Assembly (NCBI GenBank): GCA_902775735.1
Contig: CACYNH010000001.1
Coordinates: 62,001 to 126,000, forward strand
Direction: 5' to 3'
From: an uncultured Erysipelotrichaceae bacterium
GTDB taxonomy: Bacteria > Bacillota_I > Bacilli_A > Erysipelotrichales > Erysipelotrichaceae
DNA length: 64,000 bases
In this document: in pieces, positions 35,795 through 43,588 of the stretch
Layout: each line of letters begins with the position of its first letter
How positions within the stretch are numbered: the first letter of the stretch is position 1
Notes under the pieces: generated by a model
Databases searched by the model: none
Told to the model about the DNA's origin: nothing
The model's input: only the letters and a program-made list of their open reading frames with translations
Made by a program: the position numbers and the translations under genes

Positions 35795-37102
35795 TCATTT
35801 TGTTTTCGGATGCGGTTTCCTGAGGGCGGTCCAGATCAGGGCGCCGATGGCAAGGGCTGCGATCACAGCCGAGGCGATCACCAGCCAGTCCGCTGTCTTT
35901 TTGATTTTCTGCGTTTCCGTGACTTCCTTCACTTCCGCTTTGGGATGATCGCTCATCTCAATCACCGGATAGCGGCCGTCGGCCAGGCTGAGGGCGGTAT
36001 GCTCAATGTCCAGCGTATCGGCGGCGTAGCCTTCCGCGGCTTTGATCAGACGGATGGTATAGGTTTCCCCTTCGCTGACCTTGTCGCCCGAAACAAGATG
36101 ATCCTCACTGGCGCTGATCCAGGCGTCAACCGGATTGCCCTGACTGTCATAAACGGCCAGGGACGCGCCGGAAAGATACTGGTGCTTCCCGTCTGTCATG
36201 CGGATCAGGAATCCCGTTTTCTTATTGGCCATGACTGCCGTTTCTTTCTTCTCAGGCTCTTTGGCGGTACCGATGGAATGGGTGACATAGGAGGGAGCAC
36301 TCCAGGAAACATTCCGGATTTCCTCTTTCTTCTCCTCTTTGAGAGTTTCTGTCTTTTCCTTCTTTTCCACCGCTTTTGTTTCAAACGGTTCTTCGGGCAC
36401 CTTCGGAATGATCAGATCCCCTGCCCACTCGCCGTCTATGGGGGTCGCCGGCTCAATGTAAGCCGGAGGAACGGTGAGGCTGTAGGTGATTTCAATGGGT
36501 TCGTCAGTTTCTTCCATGTATTCCGGAATGGCCACCAGCATATCGCCTCCCGCTTCAAAGTCAGGCGCAGCCTCTTTCTGGCTCAGCACATAGTCCTTAC
36601 CGGCCTGAAGCAGGATTTCCTCTCCTTCCTCATCGAGCATTTTCCCTTCCGGATCAGGCACAAATTCACAGAGCGGCTCATCCTTCTCATCCCGCAGTTC
36701 CAGTTTTCCGCCCGGCGCGAAGATCTCTGTTCCTTCAATCCTCTGGAAGATTTTTATTTCAAAAGGCCGCAGGGTGATCACTTTCTCACTGTCGGCCATC
36801 GTTTCAGAGAAATAAAGAAACACTTCCCTGTCCGGCATCAGTCCCGCCGGCACATCACTCAGGCTGACGGCGTATTCATTTCCCTTCTGCAGTGAAAGAT
36901 CCTCGTACGCTTTTGTCATCGGGATTTGCGTCACGACGCCGCTGTCGAGATCGACAAGGCGGATCACGGGGAATTCTTCAGTGTCTTCCTCAATGCCTTC
37001 GACCGTAAGCCGCAGCGTTGAAACAGGTTCACTGCTGTCTGCCCGCGGTGTAAGCGGACTCACAAGGCTCATGCTCAGAAACAGCGCCGCACATAATTTC
37101 AT
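35795..37102 (-). CDS. Secreted/membrane-anchored protein with SpaA-like (prealbumin-type) domains
   Basis: 435 residues. An N-terminal signal peptide (about 1-20) is followed by beta-rich segments, an acidic/Lys-rich linker (about 245-275), a module reminiscent of SpaA/Cna-B domains (YLSGASLAVYDSQGNPVDAWISA, then a YTIRLIKAAEGYA strand pattern), and a C-terminal helix near 405-425 with a basic tail RKPHPKTK. No LPXTG motif is seen, so it is held by the membrane helix. Likely a surface protein of unknown role. It overlaps the upstream SSB-like gene by 4 bases, an odd partner. Confidence 0.65.
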   Translation of the reverse strand: MKLCAALFLSMSLVSPLTPRADSSEPVSTLRLTVEGIEEDTEEFPVIRLVDLDSGVVTQIPMTKAYEDLSLQKGNEYAVSLSDVPAGLMPDREVFLYFSETMADSEKVITLRPFEIKIFQRIEGTEIFAPGGKLELRDEKDEPLCEFVPDPEGKMLDEEGEEILLQAGKDYVLSQKEAAPDFEAGGDMLVAIPEYMEETDEPIEITYSLTVPPAYIEPATPIDGEWAGDLIIPKVPEEPFETKAVEKKEKTETLKEEKKEEIRNVSWSAPSYVTHSIGTAKEPEKKETAVMANKKTGFLIRMTDGKHQYLSGASLAVYDSQGNPVDAWISASEDHLVSGDKVSEGETYTIRLIKAAEGYAADTLDIEHTALSLADGRYPVIEMSDHPKAEVKEVTETQKIKKTADWLVIASAVIAALAIGALIWTALRKPHPKTK

Positions 37103-37467
37103 GCGGCGGCCCCCAGAAGAGACGGAAAGGGTTCCGCTTCCGCGGTTTCCTCTTCCTCCTCAGTGAGCTCCTCAATCTCCTTTGCCTCGACTTTTGTGCT
37201 GGAATGGCGGCGGCCGTCATTGCCGTCATAGCTTGACTTGCGCAGGCATCCTCTGATCCGCAGCCGCTTGCCGGCCTGCAGGCGGTCGATGATGATCGCC
37301 GCCAGGGGCTGCCAGACAACGACATCCAGATAGTCGTGCGCCCTTGAAGGTTCCGGCCGCGCTACAGCAAGCTGGAATGAGCACATCGGTTCACCTGCTT
37401 TTGTGGTGGAGGTTCTCGGTTCGGAGCGGATGACTCCGCTGATGGTTACTTCATTTCTGTCTTTCAT
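37099..37467 (-). CDS. SSB-like OB-fold protein (122 aa)
   Basis: 122 residues from the ATG at 37467, with AGGAG 6 bases upstream; an ATG two codons earlier touches that site. The OB-fold pattern of single-strand binding proteins is visible: VTISGVIRSEP, AGEPMCSFQLAVARPE, YLDVVVWQPLA, GKRLRIRGCLR. The usual acidic C-terminal tip (DDDIPF) is missing and the end reads PFPSLLGAAA after an acidic stretch, so it may not recruit repair partners. Likely a paralogue of the housekeeping SSB, which is not in this window. It overlaps the surface-protein gene. Confidence 0.75.
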   Translation of the reverse strand: MKDRNEVTISGVIRSEPRTSTTKAGEPMCSFQLAVARPEPSRAHDYLDVVVWQPLAAIIIDRLQAGKRLRIRGCLRKSSYDGNDGRRHSSTKVEAKEIEELTEEEEETAEAEPFPSLLGAAA

Positions 37468-37543
37468 TTTCATCTCCTGTGGTCTGTCACCGGATATATT
37501 TCCCGGTTTTTTGAAAACTCCACAAAAGAAAAAACAGAAATGT

Positions 37544-38848
37544 TCACTGAACATCCTGTTTCATGTATGCCTTGAGATTGTCATCCATGCGCCGCATGAA
37601 CTCTTCAAGCTTTTCTTTTTCTTCCTCACTGAACCCTTTGGTGCTGAGCTGCCGCAGGTCATCGCAGGCTTCCAGAACATCTTTTTTAAGTGTTCCTTCC
37701 GCCGCAGTGTAAACCGGCAGGTCCGATCCTTCCTTAAACTTCTGGACAACATAGTTCTGCAGGATCAGTTTCTGCAGAATTGTCATGACAACCAGTTCAT
37801 TGATGCCGGTGAAGTCGGCGATTCCTTTGGAATAGAGCGCTTCCCCCGCAAACAGCAGTGCCGCGAACACGGTGACTTCCCTAAGTGAAAGATCATGACT
37901 GATCGCCACCCGGTCAAGATAGCCGGCAAAGAGCTTCTTATGGTAGTAGCCGGTGATGATCGGATTGACGCTGTCCGTCATAAACGGGACGGTGACTTTT
38001 TCCTGGCCGAGCTTTTTGGTGCCGGGCATCATCGGAATGACCATCTCGTCATTGGCGGCGGCGATCAGAAAACGGGCGATGGATAGCCGCTCGGCGTTAT
38101 ACTGTTTCTCATCCAGGACGTCGCGGAAATACTGGTCGTAGTAGGTATAGATATTCAGCTTCATCTGCACCAGTCTGGCCGGATTCATATTGACCGAAAC
38201 CAGGCCGCCTTCGGTTTTGACATAGTAATAGACAGGCACATTGAGGGCGCGGATGCGCTGGCAGTGGACAAGGTATTCAAGATTGAAGACAAAGTCTTCG
38301 CAGAAGCTCAGCTCCTCCTCCATGCGCACATTGTATTTTTCAATGATGTCCCGGCGGTAGAGCTTGTTCCATAAAACGCCATAGTAATAATCGGCGGGAT
38401 TGTCCTTCATGTATTCGGAATACTCCTTCAGAGTGAGCACATCCTCATCATCCAGTGAGCTCTTGCGGGCCACGCGGTCATTGACCACCCGGTAGAATCC
38501 CGCCACAACAAGATCGCACTCATCCTCCACAGCTGTTCTGACAAGAATCTTTGTGGATTCCGGCGGCAGCCAGTCATCGGCGTCCATAAACTGCACATAA
38601 GTGCCCGAGGCTTCGCAAAGACCGCGGTTGCGGGTGGCAGAAACGCCCTGGTTGGGTTTATGGATGACTTTGATCCTTGCGTCATGCGCAGCATATTCAT
38701 CCAGAATCGCGGGACTGCTGTCCTTTGATCCGTCATCCACCAGGATCAGCTCATAATCGCTGTATTCCTGATTCAGAACACTTTCTATGCACCGGCGGAT
38801 TCCTTTTTCCGCGTTGTAGACCGGGATGATAATACTGACATTTGGCAT
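37544..38848 (-). CDS. Family 2 glycosyltransferase fused to a MarR-like winged-helix domain
   Basis: 434 residues from the ATG at 38848 (AGGAG 8 bases upstream). Residues 1-230 are a GT-A transferase: SIIIPVYNAEKGI, LILVDDGSKDSS, and the metal motif FMDADDW at 88-93. Residues about 300-430 do not look like a transferase tail. LSLREVTVFAALLFAG, SKGIADFTGINELVVMTIL, LILQNYVVQKF and a final GFSEEEKEKLEEFMRRMDDN follow the helix order of MarR regulators. Possibly a transferase with a ligand-sensing or DNA-binding module. No membrane anchor seen. The acceptor is unknown. Confidence 0.72.
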   Translation of the reverse strand: MPNVSIIIPVYNAEKGIRRCIESVLNQEYSDYELILVDDGSKDSSPAILDEYAAHDARIKVIHKPNQGVSATRNRGLCEASGTYVQFMDADDWLPPESTKILVRTAVEDECDLVVAGFYRVVNDRVARKSSLDDEDVLTLKEYSEYMKDNPADYYYGVLWNKLYRRDIIEKYNVRMEEELSFCEDFVFNLEYLVHCQRIRALNVPVYYYVKTEGGLVSVNMNPARLVQMKLNIYTYYDQYFRDVLDEKQYNAERLSIARFLIAAANDEMVIPMMPGTKKLGQEKVTVPFMTDSVNPIITGYYHKKLFAGYLDRVAISHDLSLREVTVFAALLFAGEALYSKGIADFTGINELVVMTILQKLILQNYVVQKFKEGSDLPVYTAAEGTLKKDVLEACDDLRQLSTKGFSEEEKEKLEEFMRRMDDNLKAYMKQDVQ

Positions 38849-38920
38849 GGGAGATTCTCCTTTGTTCGAAGAGATTATAATACACAATTCCAGGGAATGG
38901 AGAAACCCGCCGGTTTTGGA

Positions 38921-40408
38921 TCAGACTGTGATGCGGACAGTTCCGTCGGCGTGCTCGAAAGCAGCCAGCTGCGGATTCTCCTTTTTTTCCTCAGTGTAGT
39001 TTTCGTAGGAAGGACGCCTGTGGGTCTGTTCCCTCCATGCTTTTTCCGCATAGGGAGCCCATTTTTCCGCGTAGTCATCGCACTTGGCGCAGAGTTCTTC
39101 AGCGCTTTCCGGCGATTCCTCATTTGTCTGCTTTGCCCCGCAGACCTGAACCATCTGCCGCAGCAGCTGCGGATTCTCCAGCATTGGGCATGGCCTCAGA
39201 TGATTCCGGTTGAACGGCTGGCCTTCGTGATAGGCCATGAAAAGCGGGCTCTTCAGCATCTCAAGAACGCTGTGGGTGTGAATGTTTGTATTGGAAAAAT
39301 GAATGAAGACGCATGGTTCGCCATCACCGGCAGCGTTGATGTGGAAGTAGTTTCTTCCTCCGGCAATACAGCCGCCCACATATTCCCCGTCGTTCTGAAA
39401 GTCCATCGGGAAGAATGCGGCTGGATTGTCTTCAGAGCGGATCTGCCGGATTCTGCGGATCATATACAATCTCTGCTCAGGCGTGGGCATCAGTTCAGGC
39501 ACAGCGTTTGTGCCGACAGGCATAAGATGGAAATAAAAGCCGAAGTGAGCACCGCCGGCATCCAGCATCCGGAAGAATTCATCACTGGTGACCGCTTTGA
39601 TGTTATCCCTTGTATAGCAGATGGATGTGCCGAATATGATCCCGTATTTTTTAAGCAGCGCCATGGCCTTCATGACCGCGTTATAATGTCCGTCTCCCCT
39701 TCTGCTGTCGTTTGTTTCGGGCGTTCCTTCGATCGAAAGCAGGAAGGTCAGATTGCCGAGCTTCTGAACCTTGCGGCAGAGTTCATCATCAATGAGGGTG
39801 GAATTGGTGAATGCGGCGAAGAAGCAGTCTTCATGTTTTTCACACAGCTTCAGAATATCGTTCTTCTTGACTAACGGCTCACCGCCGGTCAGAAAATACA
39901 GATGGGTGCCGAGCTGCTTTCCCTCACGCACGATTTTGTCCATATCCTCAAAGGACAGGCTGTTTTTATGGCCGTATGTCCCCGACCAGCAGCCGATGCA
40001 GTGCATGTTGCAGGCGGAAGTCGGGTCAAAAAGAATCAGCCAGGGAATATTGCAGCGGTGAATTTCACGTGACCGGCGGATCGTTTTCGTTCCGTTGAAG
40101 AACGCCTCATACCCCAGCGTCATCAGCATCCTTTCCGCGTAATGGGGATCGGCGTCATCGATCACGTCATTGATGAGACGAACCCATTTGTGTTCAGGAT
40201 TTTCAAAATAGTTCCTCACCGCGCTGATCTTCTCCTGTGTTTCAGCGGAGTCACCGTAGAAGTGAGCGGCAGCGTCGATGATCTTCAGATATGTTTCCGT
40301 CCTTTCCTGCCTGTCCTGAGGGCTTTTCAGTTTTTTCAGAATCTTATGGGCAGCGGCGTTCAGCATTTCTTTCTGCGCGCGGCTGCTGATGGTTTCTTTC
40401 AGTGTCAT
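38921..40408 (-). CDS. Radical SAM protein with Cys-rich C-terminal region
   Basis: 495 residues from the ATG at 40408 (GAGGT upstream). The [4Fe-4S]/SAM motif is SACNMHCIGC (Cys133, 137, 140), with TGGEP at the SAM site. After the barrel, additional cysteines occur in GGCIAGG, EPCVF, RPCPML, QVCGAK and ELCAKC, suggesting a SPASM-like auxiliary cluster domain. An N-terminal helical region of about 120 residues precedes the barrel. Such proteins modify peptides or small substrates. No precursor peptide gene is evident next to it, so the target is unknown. Confidence 0.8.
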   Translation of the reverse strand: MTLKETISSRAQKEMLNAAAHKILKKLKSPQDRQERTETYLKIIDAAAHFYGDSAETQEKISAVRNYFENPEHKWVRLINDVIDDADPHYAERMLMTLGYEAFFNGTKTIRRSREIHRCNIPWLILFDPTSACNMHCIGCWSGTYGHKNSLSFEDMDKIVREGKQLGTHLYFLTGGEPLVKKNDILKLCEKHEDCFFAAFTNSTLIDDELCRKVQKLGNLTFLLSIEGTPETNDSRRGDGHYNAVMKAMALLKKYGIIFGTSICYTRDNIKAVTSDEFFRMLDAGGAHFGFYFHLMPVGTNAVPELMPTPEQRLYMIRRIRQIRSEDNPAAFFPMDFQNDGEYVGGCIAGGRNYFHINAAGDGEPCVFIHFSNTNIHTHSVLEMLKSPLFMAYHEGQPFNRNHLRPCPMLENPQLLRQMVQVCGAKQTNEESPESAEELCAKCDDYAEKWAPYAEKAWREQTHRRPSYENYTEEKKENPQLAAFEHADGTVRITV

Positions 40409-40491
40409 TGTATTTACCTCGTTTTGAACATGGTAAAACTGATCCGTTCCTGTTGAAACTGACAGATCCTCTGAATTGTCGAAGACACTGA

Positions 40492-40525
40492 TAAAAAAAG
40501 AATACAGATCAGCCGATCTGTATTC
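40492..40525 (-). terminator. Terminator of the 137-aa gene
   Basis: Perfect 11-bp stem GAATACAGATC/GATCTGTATTC with a T7 run on the minus strand. Confidence 0.9.
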
Positions 40526-40538
40526 CCGCAGCCTGCAA

Positions 40539-40952
40539 TTATTCTTCTTCCAAAGAATTGTGGTCAATCGCGTCAGGGATGACGTTCTTTTCGATTTCGT
40601 CGATATCTTTGGAGAATTCAGTGGGAAGAATCACTTCAATGATATTGGCTTCCGGCTTGTACGCCAGCATGAGTGTCTCGCCGTCATATTCCATGATCGC
40701 TGTGACGCATGTGAGAGGAACGTCCTTGAGGCGGGCGGCGAATTTTTCTGAATCCGGGATAAACGGAAGCTGCTTTGTCATGCCGGGCCAGTCATCGTTT
40801 TCCAGCGGCTGGGTCAGGATCACGCCATGTCCGGTGATTCTGTCGGCATGGAGGATGTCGGCGATATAGCTGAGCATCTCTTCCTTGCTGAGATCCTTGA
40901 CATTATAGGAATATGTAATGCAATGTTCGTCTTTTTCAATTGATCTTGTCAT
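40539..40952 (-). CDS. Uncharacterised acidic protein (137 aa)
   Basis: 137 residues, no signal peptide or membrane segment. Seen: an N-terminal YSYNVKDLSKEEMLSYIADIL helix region, a central beta-like stretch VTAIMEYDGETLMLAYKP, and an acidic end DIDEIEKNVIPDAIDHNSLEEE. I do not recognise the family. It is a single-gene unit with its own promoter (TATAGT) and a strong terminator, and a GAAGG site before the ATG. Confidence 0.75.
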   Translation of the reverse strand: MTRSIEKDEHCITYSYNVKDLSKEEMLSYIADILHADRITGHGVILTQPLENDDWPGMTKQLPFIPDSEKFAARLKDVPLTCVTAIMEYDGETLMLAYKPEANIIEVILPTEFSKDIDEIEKNVIPDAIDHNSLEEE

Positions 40953-40980
40953 TTGTTAAAACCTTCTTTCATCACCATCT

Positions 40981-41010
40981 ACTATACCTTAAGGCCGTTG
41001 CCTTTTCCAA
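40981..41010 (-). promoter_or_regulatory. Promoter with spacer inverted repeat (137-aa gene)
   Basis: Minus-strand TTGGAA (41005-41010), 18-base spacer, TATAGT (40981-40986). The spacer contains AAGGC-CGTT-GCCTT (40991-41004), a possible operator. Confidence 0.5.
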
Positions 41011-41033
41011 TTGATTTTGAATATGCCCGGTAA

Positions 41034-41060
41034 ACAGAAAATGCCCCGTTATGAGGCATT
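41034..41060 (-). terminator. Terminator of the serA-larA operon
   Basis: Stem AATGCC/GGCATT (41040-41045, 41054-41059) with TTTTC on the minus strand. Confidence 0.65.
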
Positions 41061-41066
41061 CTGTCT

Positions 41067-42311
41067 TTATTGTTTCAGCTTTGGCAGGGTGCTGCCGCCG
41101 AAGGGCATCGCAAGGATTGTTTTCCTGCCGCCCGCTTCCGCTTTCTTCAGCGCTTCCTCAAGGGAAGGGGCAGGCTTCAGGATGGTTCTGTTGACAATTT
41201 CAGGATCCATATCGGAGACAAGGTAAATCTCCGCCTTTTCTCTGACCATGGCGATCGCGGCTGCCTTATGGGCGCCTAAGATAAAGTTTCTCTGAATCTC
41301 CTCAACCATGTCATGGGGATTCTTATACTTCAGCATCCACTCCTCGAAATGGCTTTCGCCGAAGCCTTCGGCACAGCTGCCGCAGAGGATGACGGCACCG
41401 CCGTTTTTCACCGCGTGCTTGGCGTTGTCGAGCGCCTTCTGGGTCTGGTAAAGATTGAGATCCTTGGGCGCGCCGCCCTGGGAAACAATCACGATATCCG
41501 CCTGTTCATCAATTTCACGCAGATAATAGGAATCCAGGAACGCGCAGGCTTCGCGGTGGGCTTTTGTGACGTCGCCTGCCTTGGCGCAGACGATTTCCTT
41601 TTTTGTGTTGAGAACGACATTGACGATGAAGTCGATGCCTGCCATCGCGCCTGCCTCCTCGATATCCTCGCGGACCGGATTGCCTTCCAGCCTGCCGGCG
41701 CAGGATTCGGGCTTCACCATGTGGCGGTGGTTGTACTGAATCGCGTCACGGGTCGAGACGCCCGGCATGATCGCCTTGGCGCCGCCGGAATAGCCGGCGA
41801 AGTAATGGTATTCCACATTGCCCAGGCAGATCCGTCTGTCGGCCGCCATGACTCTTCTGTCGATGTCCACCGGCGTTCCTCTTGAAGTTGTGCCGAGATG
41901 GACCGTGTCATCGGGATCGGAGTCGATACATGTGATCTCTCTGTATGCCTCTTCGCCGGCCAGATGGATCATTTCCGCTTCGGTGTGATGGCGGTGGGAG
42001 CCAAGGGCGAAGACAAGGGTGATGTTTTCTTTTTTCACGCCTGCCGCGTAAAGTTCTTTGAGAACTGAAGGCAGGATCTTCCATGTCGGACAGGGTCTTG
42101 TGATGTCGCTGGTGACAATCGCGACGGTCTCATCAGGAGAAACAATCTCACTGAGTTTTTCCGAACCGGCCGGATTGTTCAGGGCAGCTCTCACAAGCGC
42201 TTCTTCATCGCCGCCTTCGGGCAGATCGTCGGGTTCAAGAATGCCGAGAACTCTTTCGTCTTCCACATTGACGGTTTCAGCGCGGGAACCGATTTTAAAC
42301 GTGAGTTCCAT
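41067..42311 (-). CDS. LarA-family nickel-dependent 2-hydroxyacid racemase/epimerase homologue
   Basis: 414 residues from the ATG at 42311. The LarA block is clear: DITRPCP, GSHRHHTEAEM (His pair), EYHYFAGYSGGAKAIMPG (the Lys that binds the nickel-pincer cofactor and a nearby catalytic His), and YNHRH. In LarA these hold the Ni-pincer nucleotide and perform hydride transfer on lactate. LarA homologues differ in substrate, so lactate is not assured. The cofactor genes larB, larC and larE are not in the window. It starts 1 base after the serA stop, so the two are co-expressed. Confidence 0.85.
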   Translation of the reverse strand: MELTFKIGSRAETVNVEDERVLGILEPDDLPEGGDEEALVRAALNNPAGSEKLSEIVSPDETVAIVTSDITRPCPTWKILPSVLKELYAAGVKKENITLVFALGSHRHHTEAEMIHLAGEEAYREITCIDSDPDDTVHLGTTSRGTPVDIDRRVMAADRRICLGNVEYHYFAGYSGGAKAIMPGVSTRDAIQYNHRHMVKPESCAGRLEGNPVREDIEEAGAMAGIDFIVNVVLNTKKEIVCAKAGDVTKAHREACAFLDSYYLREIDEQADIVIVSQGGAPKDLNLYQTQKALDNAKHAVKNGGAVILCGSCAEGFGESHFEEWMLKYKNPHDMVEEIQRNFILGAHKAAAIAMVREKAEIYLVSDMDPEIVNRTILKPAPSLEEALKKAEAGGRKTILAMPFGGSTLPKLKQ

Positions 42312-42312
42312 C

Positions 42313-43488
42313 TCAGTTATCCCACTTGATGATTCTGACTCTGACCATGCCGCGGACTTCATTGAGCTCGCGGATGTTGTGCTCGTCGACCTCGGAGTTG
42401 ACGTCAAACAGGGAGTAGGCATACTCGCCGCTGGACTTGTTGGTCATGTTTTCAATATTGATGCCGTCTTCGGAAAGAACAGCTGTGATCGCGGCCAGAA
42501 CACCGGGCAGGTTTTTATGAATCAGGCAGATTCTCGCCTTGCCGCTGCGCTCCAGGATGACTGTCGGCAGGTTGACGGAATTCTTGATGTTGCCGAACTT
42601 GAGATAGTCGTTGATTTCCTGGGCGGCCATGCGGGCGCAGTTGGCCTCGGACTCGTATGTGGTTCCGCCAAGGTGCGGCGTCAGGATGACGTTCTCGGTT
42701 TCGATCAGTCTTCTTGTCGGGAAGTCGGAAACGAACTTGGCGATCTTGCCGGAATTCAGACCGTCAATGATGGCGTCTTCCTCCACTACCGCGTCACGGG
42801 CGTAGTTGATGATGCGCACGCCGTCCTTCATTTTGGAAATGGCGTCGGCGTTGATCATATATCTTGTGTCGGCTTTGAGCGGCACATGAAGTGTGATGAA
42901 ATCGGAGTTGCGCAGCAGCTCGTCCAGGGTGTCGACACGGTCGACATGTCTTGAGACATGCCAGGCGGCGTCAACGGAAAGGTAAGGGTCATAGCCCAGA
43001 ACCTTCATGCCCAGTGAAAGAGCGATGTTGGCGACAGCGGAACCGACGTTGCCGGTACCGACGACGCCGAGTGTCTTGCCTTCGTATTCAGGACCCGCGA
43101 ACTGCTTCTTGATCTTTTCCATCCGCTGCTCTACCGGGCCTTCGGAATCATCATATGTATAAACCCATTTCATGGCGTTGAAAATGTCACGGCCGGCCAT
43201 GGAGATGCCGAACAGGAACAGTTCCTTGACGCCGTTGGCGTTTCCGCCGGGAGTGTTGAAAACAACGATTCCCTTTTCACTGCATTCGTCGAGCGGGATC
43301 GTGTTGACGCCGATGCCGGCTCTGCCGATGCACTTGAGTTCCTTATTGAAAGGATAGTTATGCATATCGGATGCCCTGACAAAGATCGCGTCAGGATTCT
43401 TCACGTCGTCGCCGACGGTGAATTCCTGGGGCTTGAGAATTTCAAGGCATGAATCAGATATGTTATTCAGTGTTTTCACTTTATACAT
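42313..43488 (-). CDS. serA: D-3-phosphoglycerate dehydrogenase-like D-2-hydroxyacid dehydrogenase
   Basis: 391 residues from the ATG at 43488. The NAD motif is VVGTGNVGSAVANIA. Active-site Arg lies in INYARDAVV and His in LTPHLGGTTYESE; the region before it reads FVSDFPTRRL, the pattern of the short SerA clade rather than DVFxxEP. A C-terminal ACT domain (ARICLIHKNLPGVLAAITAVL) is the usual serine-feedback site. It oxidises 3-phosphoglycerate for serine synthesis, but serC and serB are absent here and the partner is a LarA homologue, so another hydroxyacid substrate is possible. Confidence 0.85.
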   Translation of the reverse strand: MYKVKTLNNISDSCLEILKPQEFTVGDDVKNPDAIFVRASDMHNYPFNKELKCIGRAGIGVNTIPLDECSEKGIVVFNTPGGNANGVKELFLFGISMAGRDIFNAMKWVYTYDDSEGPVEQRMEKIKKQFAGPEYEGKTLGVVGTGNVGSAVANIALSLGMKVLGYDPYLSVDAAWHVSRHVDRVDTLDELLRNSDFITLHVPLKADTRYMINADAISKMKDGVRIINYARDAVVEEDAIIDGLNSGKIAKFVSDFPTRRLIETENVILTPHLGGTTYESEANCARMAAQEINDYLKFGNIKNSVNLPTVILERSGKARICLIHKNLPGVLAAITAVLSEDGINIENMTNKSSGEYAYSLFDVNSEVDEHNIRELNEVRGMVRVRIIKWDN

Positions 43489-43529
43489 ATTAGTTTTCCT
43501 CTTCCTCCGCTTCACGTGCGGTTCGTCAC

Positions 43530-43557
43530 ATTATAGCACAATGAGTGAAAACCGTAA
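43530..43557 (-). promoter_or_regulatory. Promoter of serA-larA
   Basis: Minus-strand TATAAT (43530-43535) with a weak TTACGG (43552-43557) at 16 bases. Confidence 0.55.
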
Positions 43558-43588
43558 CATCCAGTTACATTTGTTTTCACTGCTGTTT

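Noticed and set aside
35795-35870. LPXTG sortase signal at the end of the SpaA-like protein
   Set aside because: The C-terminal residues form a membrane helix and basic tail, but no LPXTG-like pentapeptide precedes the helix.
35783-36895. A 370-codon plus-strand frame opposite the SpaA-like gene
   Set aside because: The minus-strand frame has a signal peptide, a membrane helix and a coupled start. The plus-strand product is Phe/Arg/His-rich mirror sequence without motifs.
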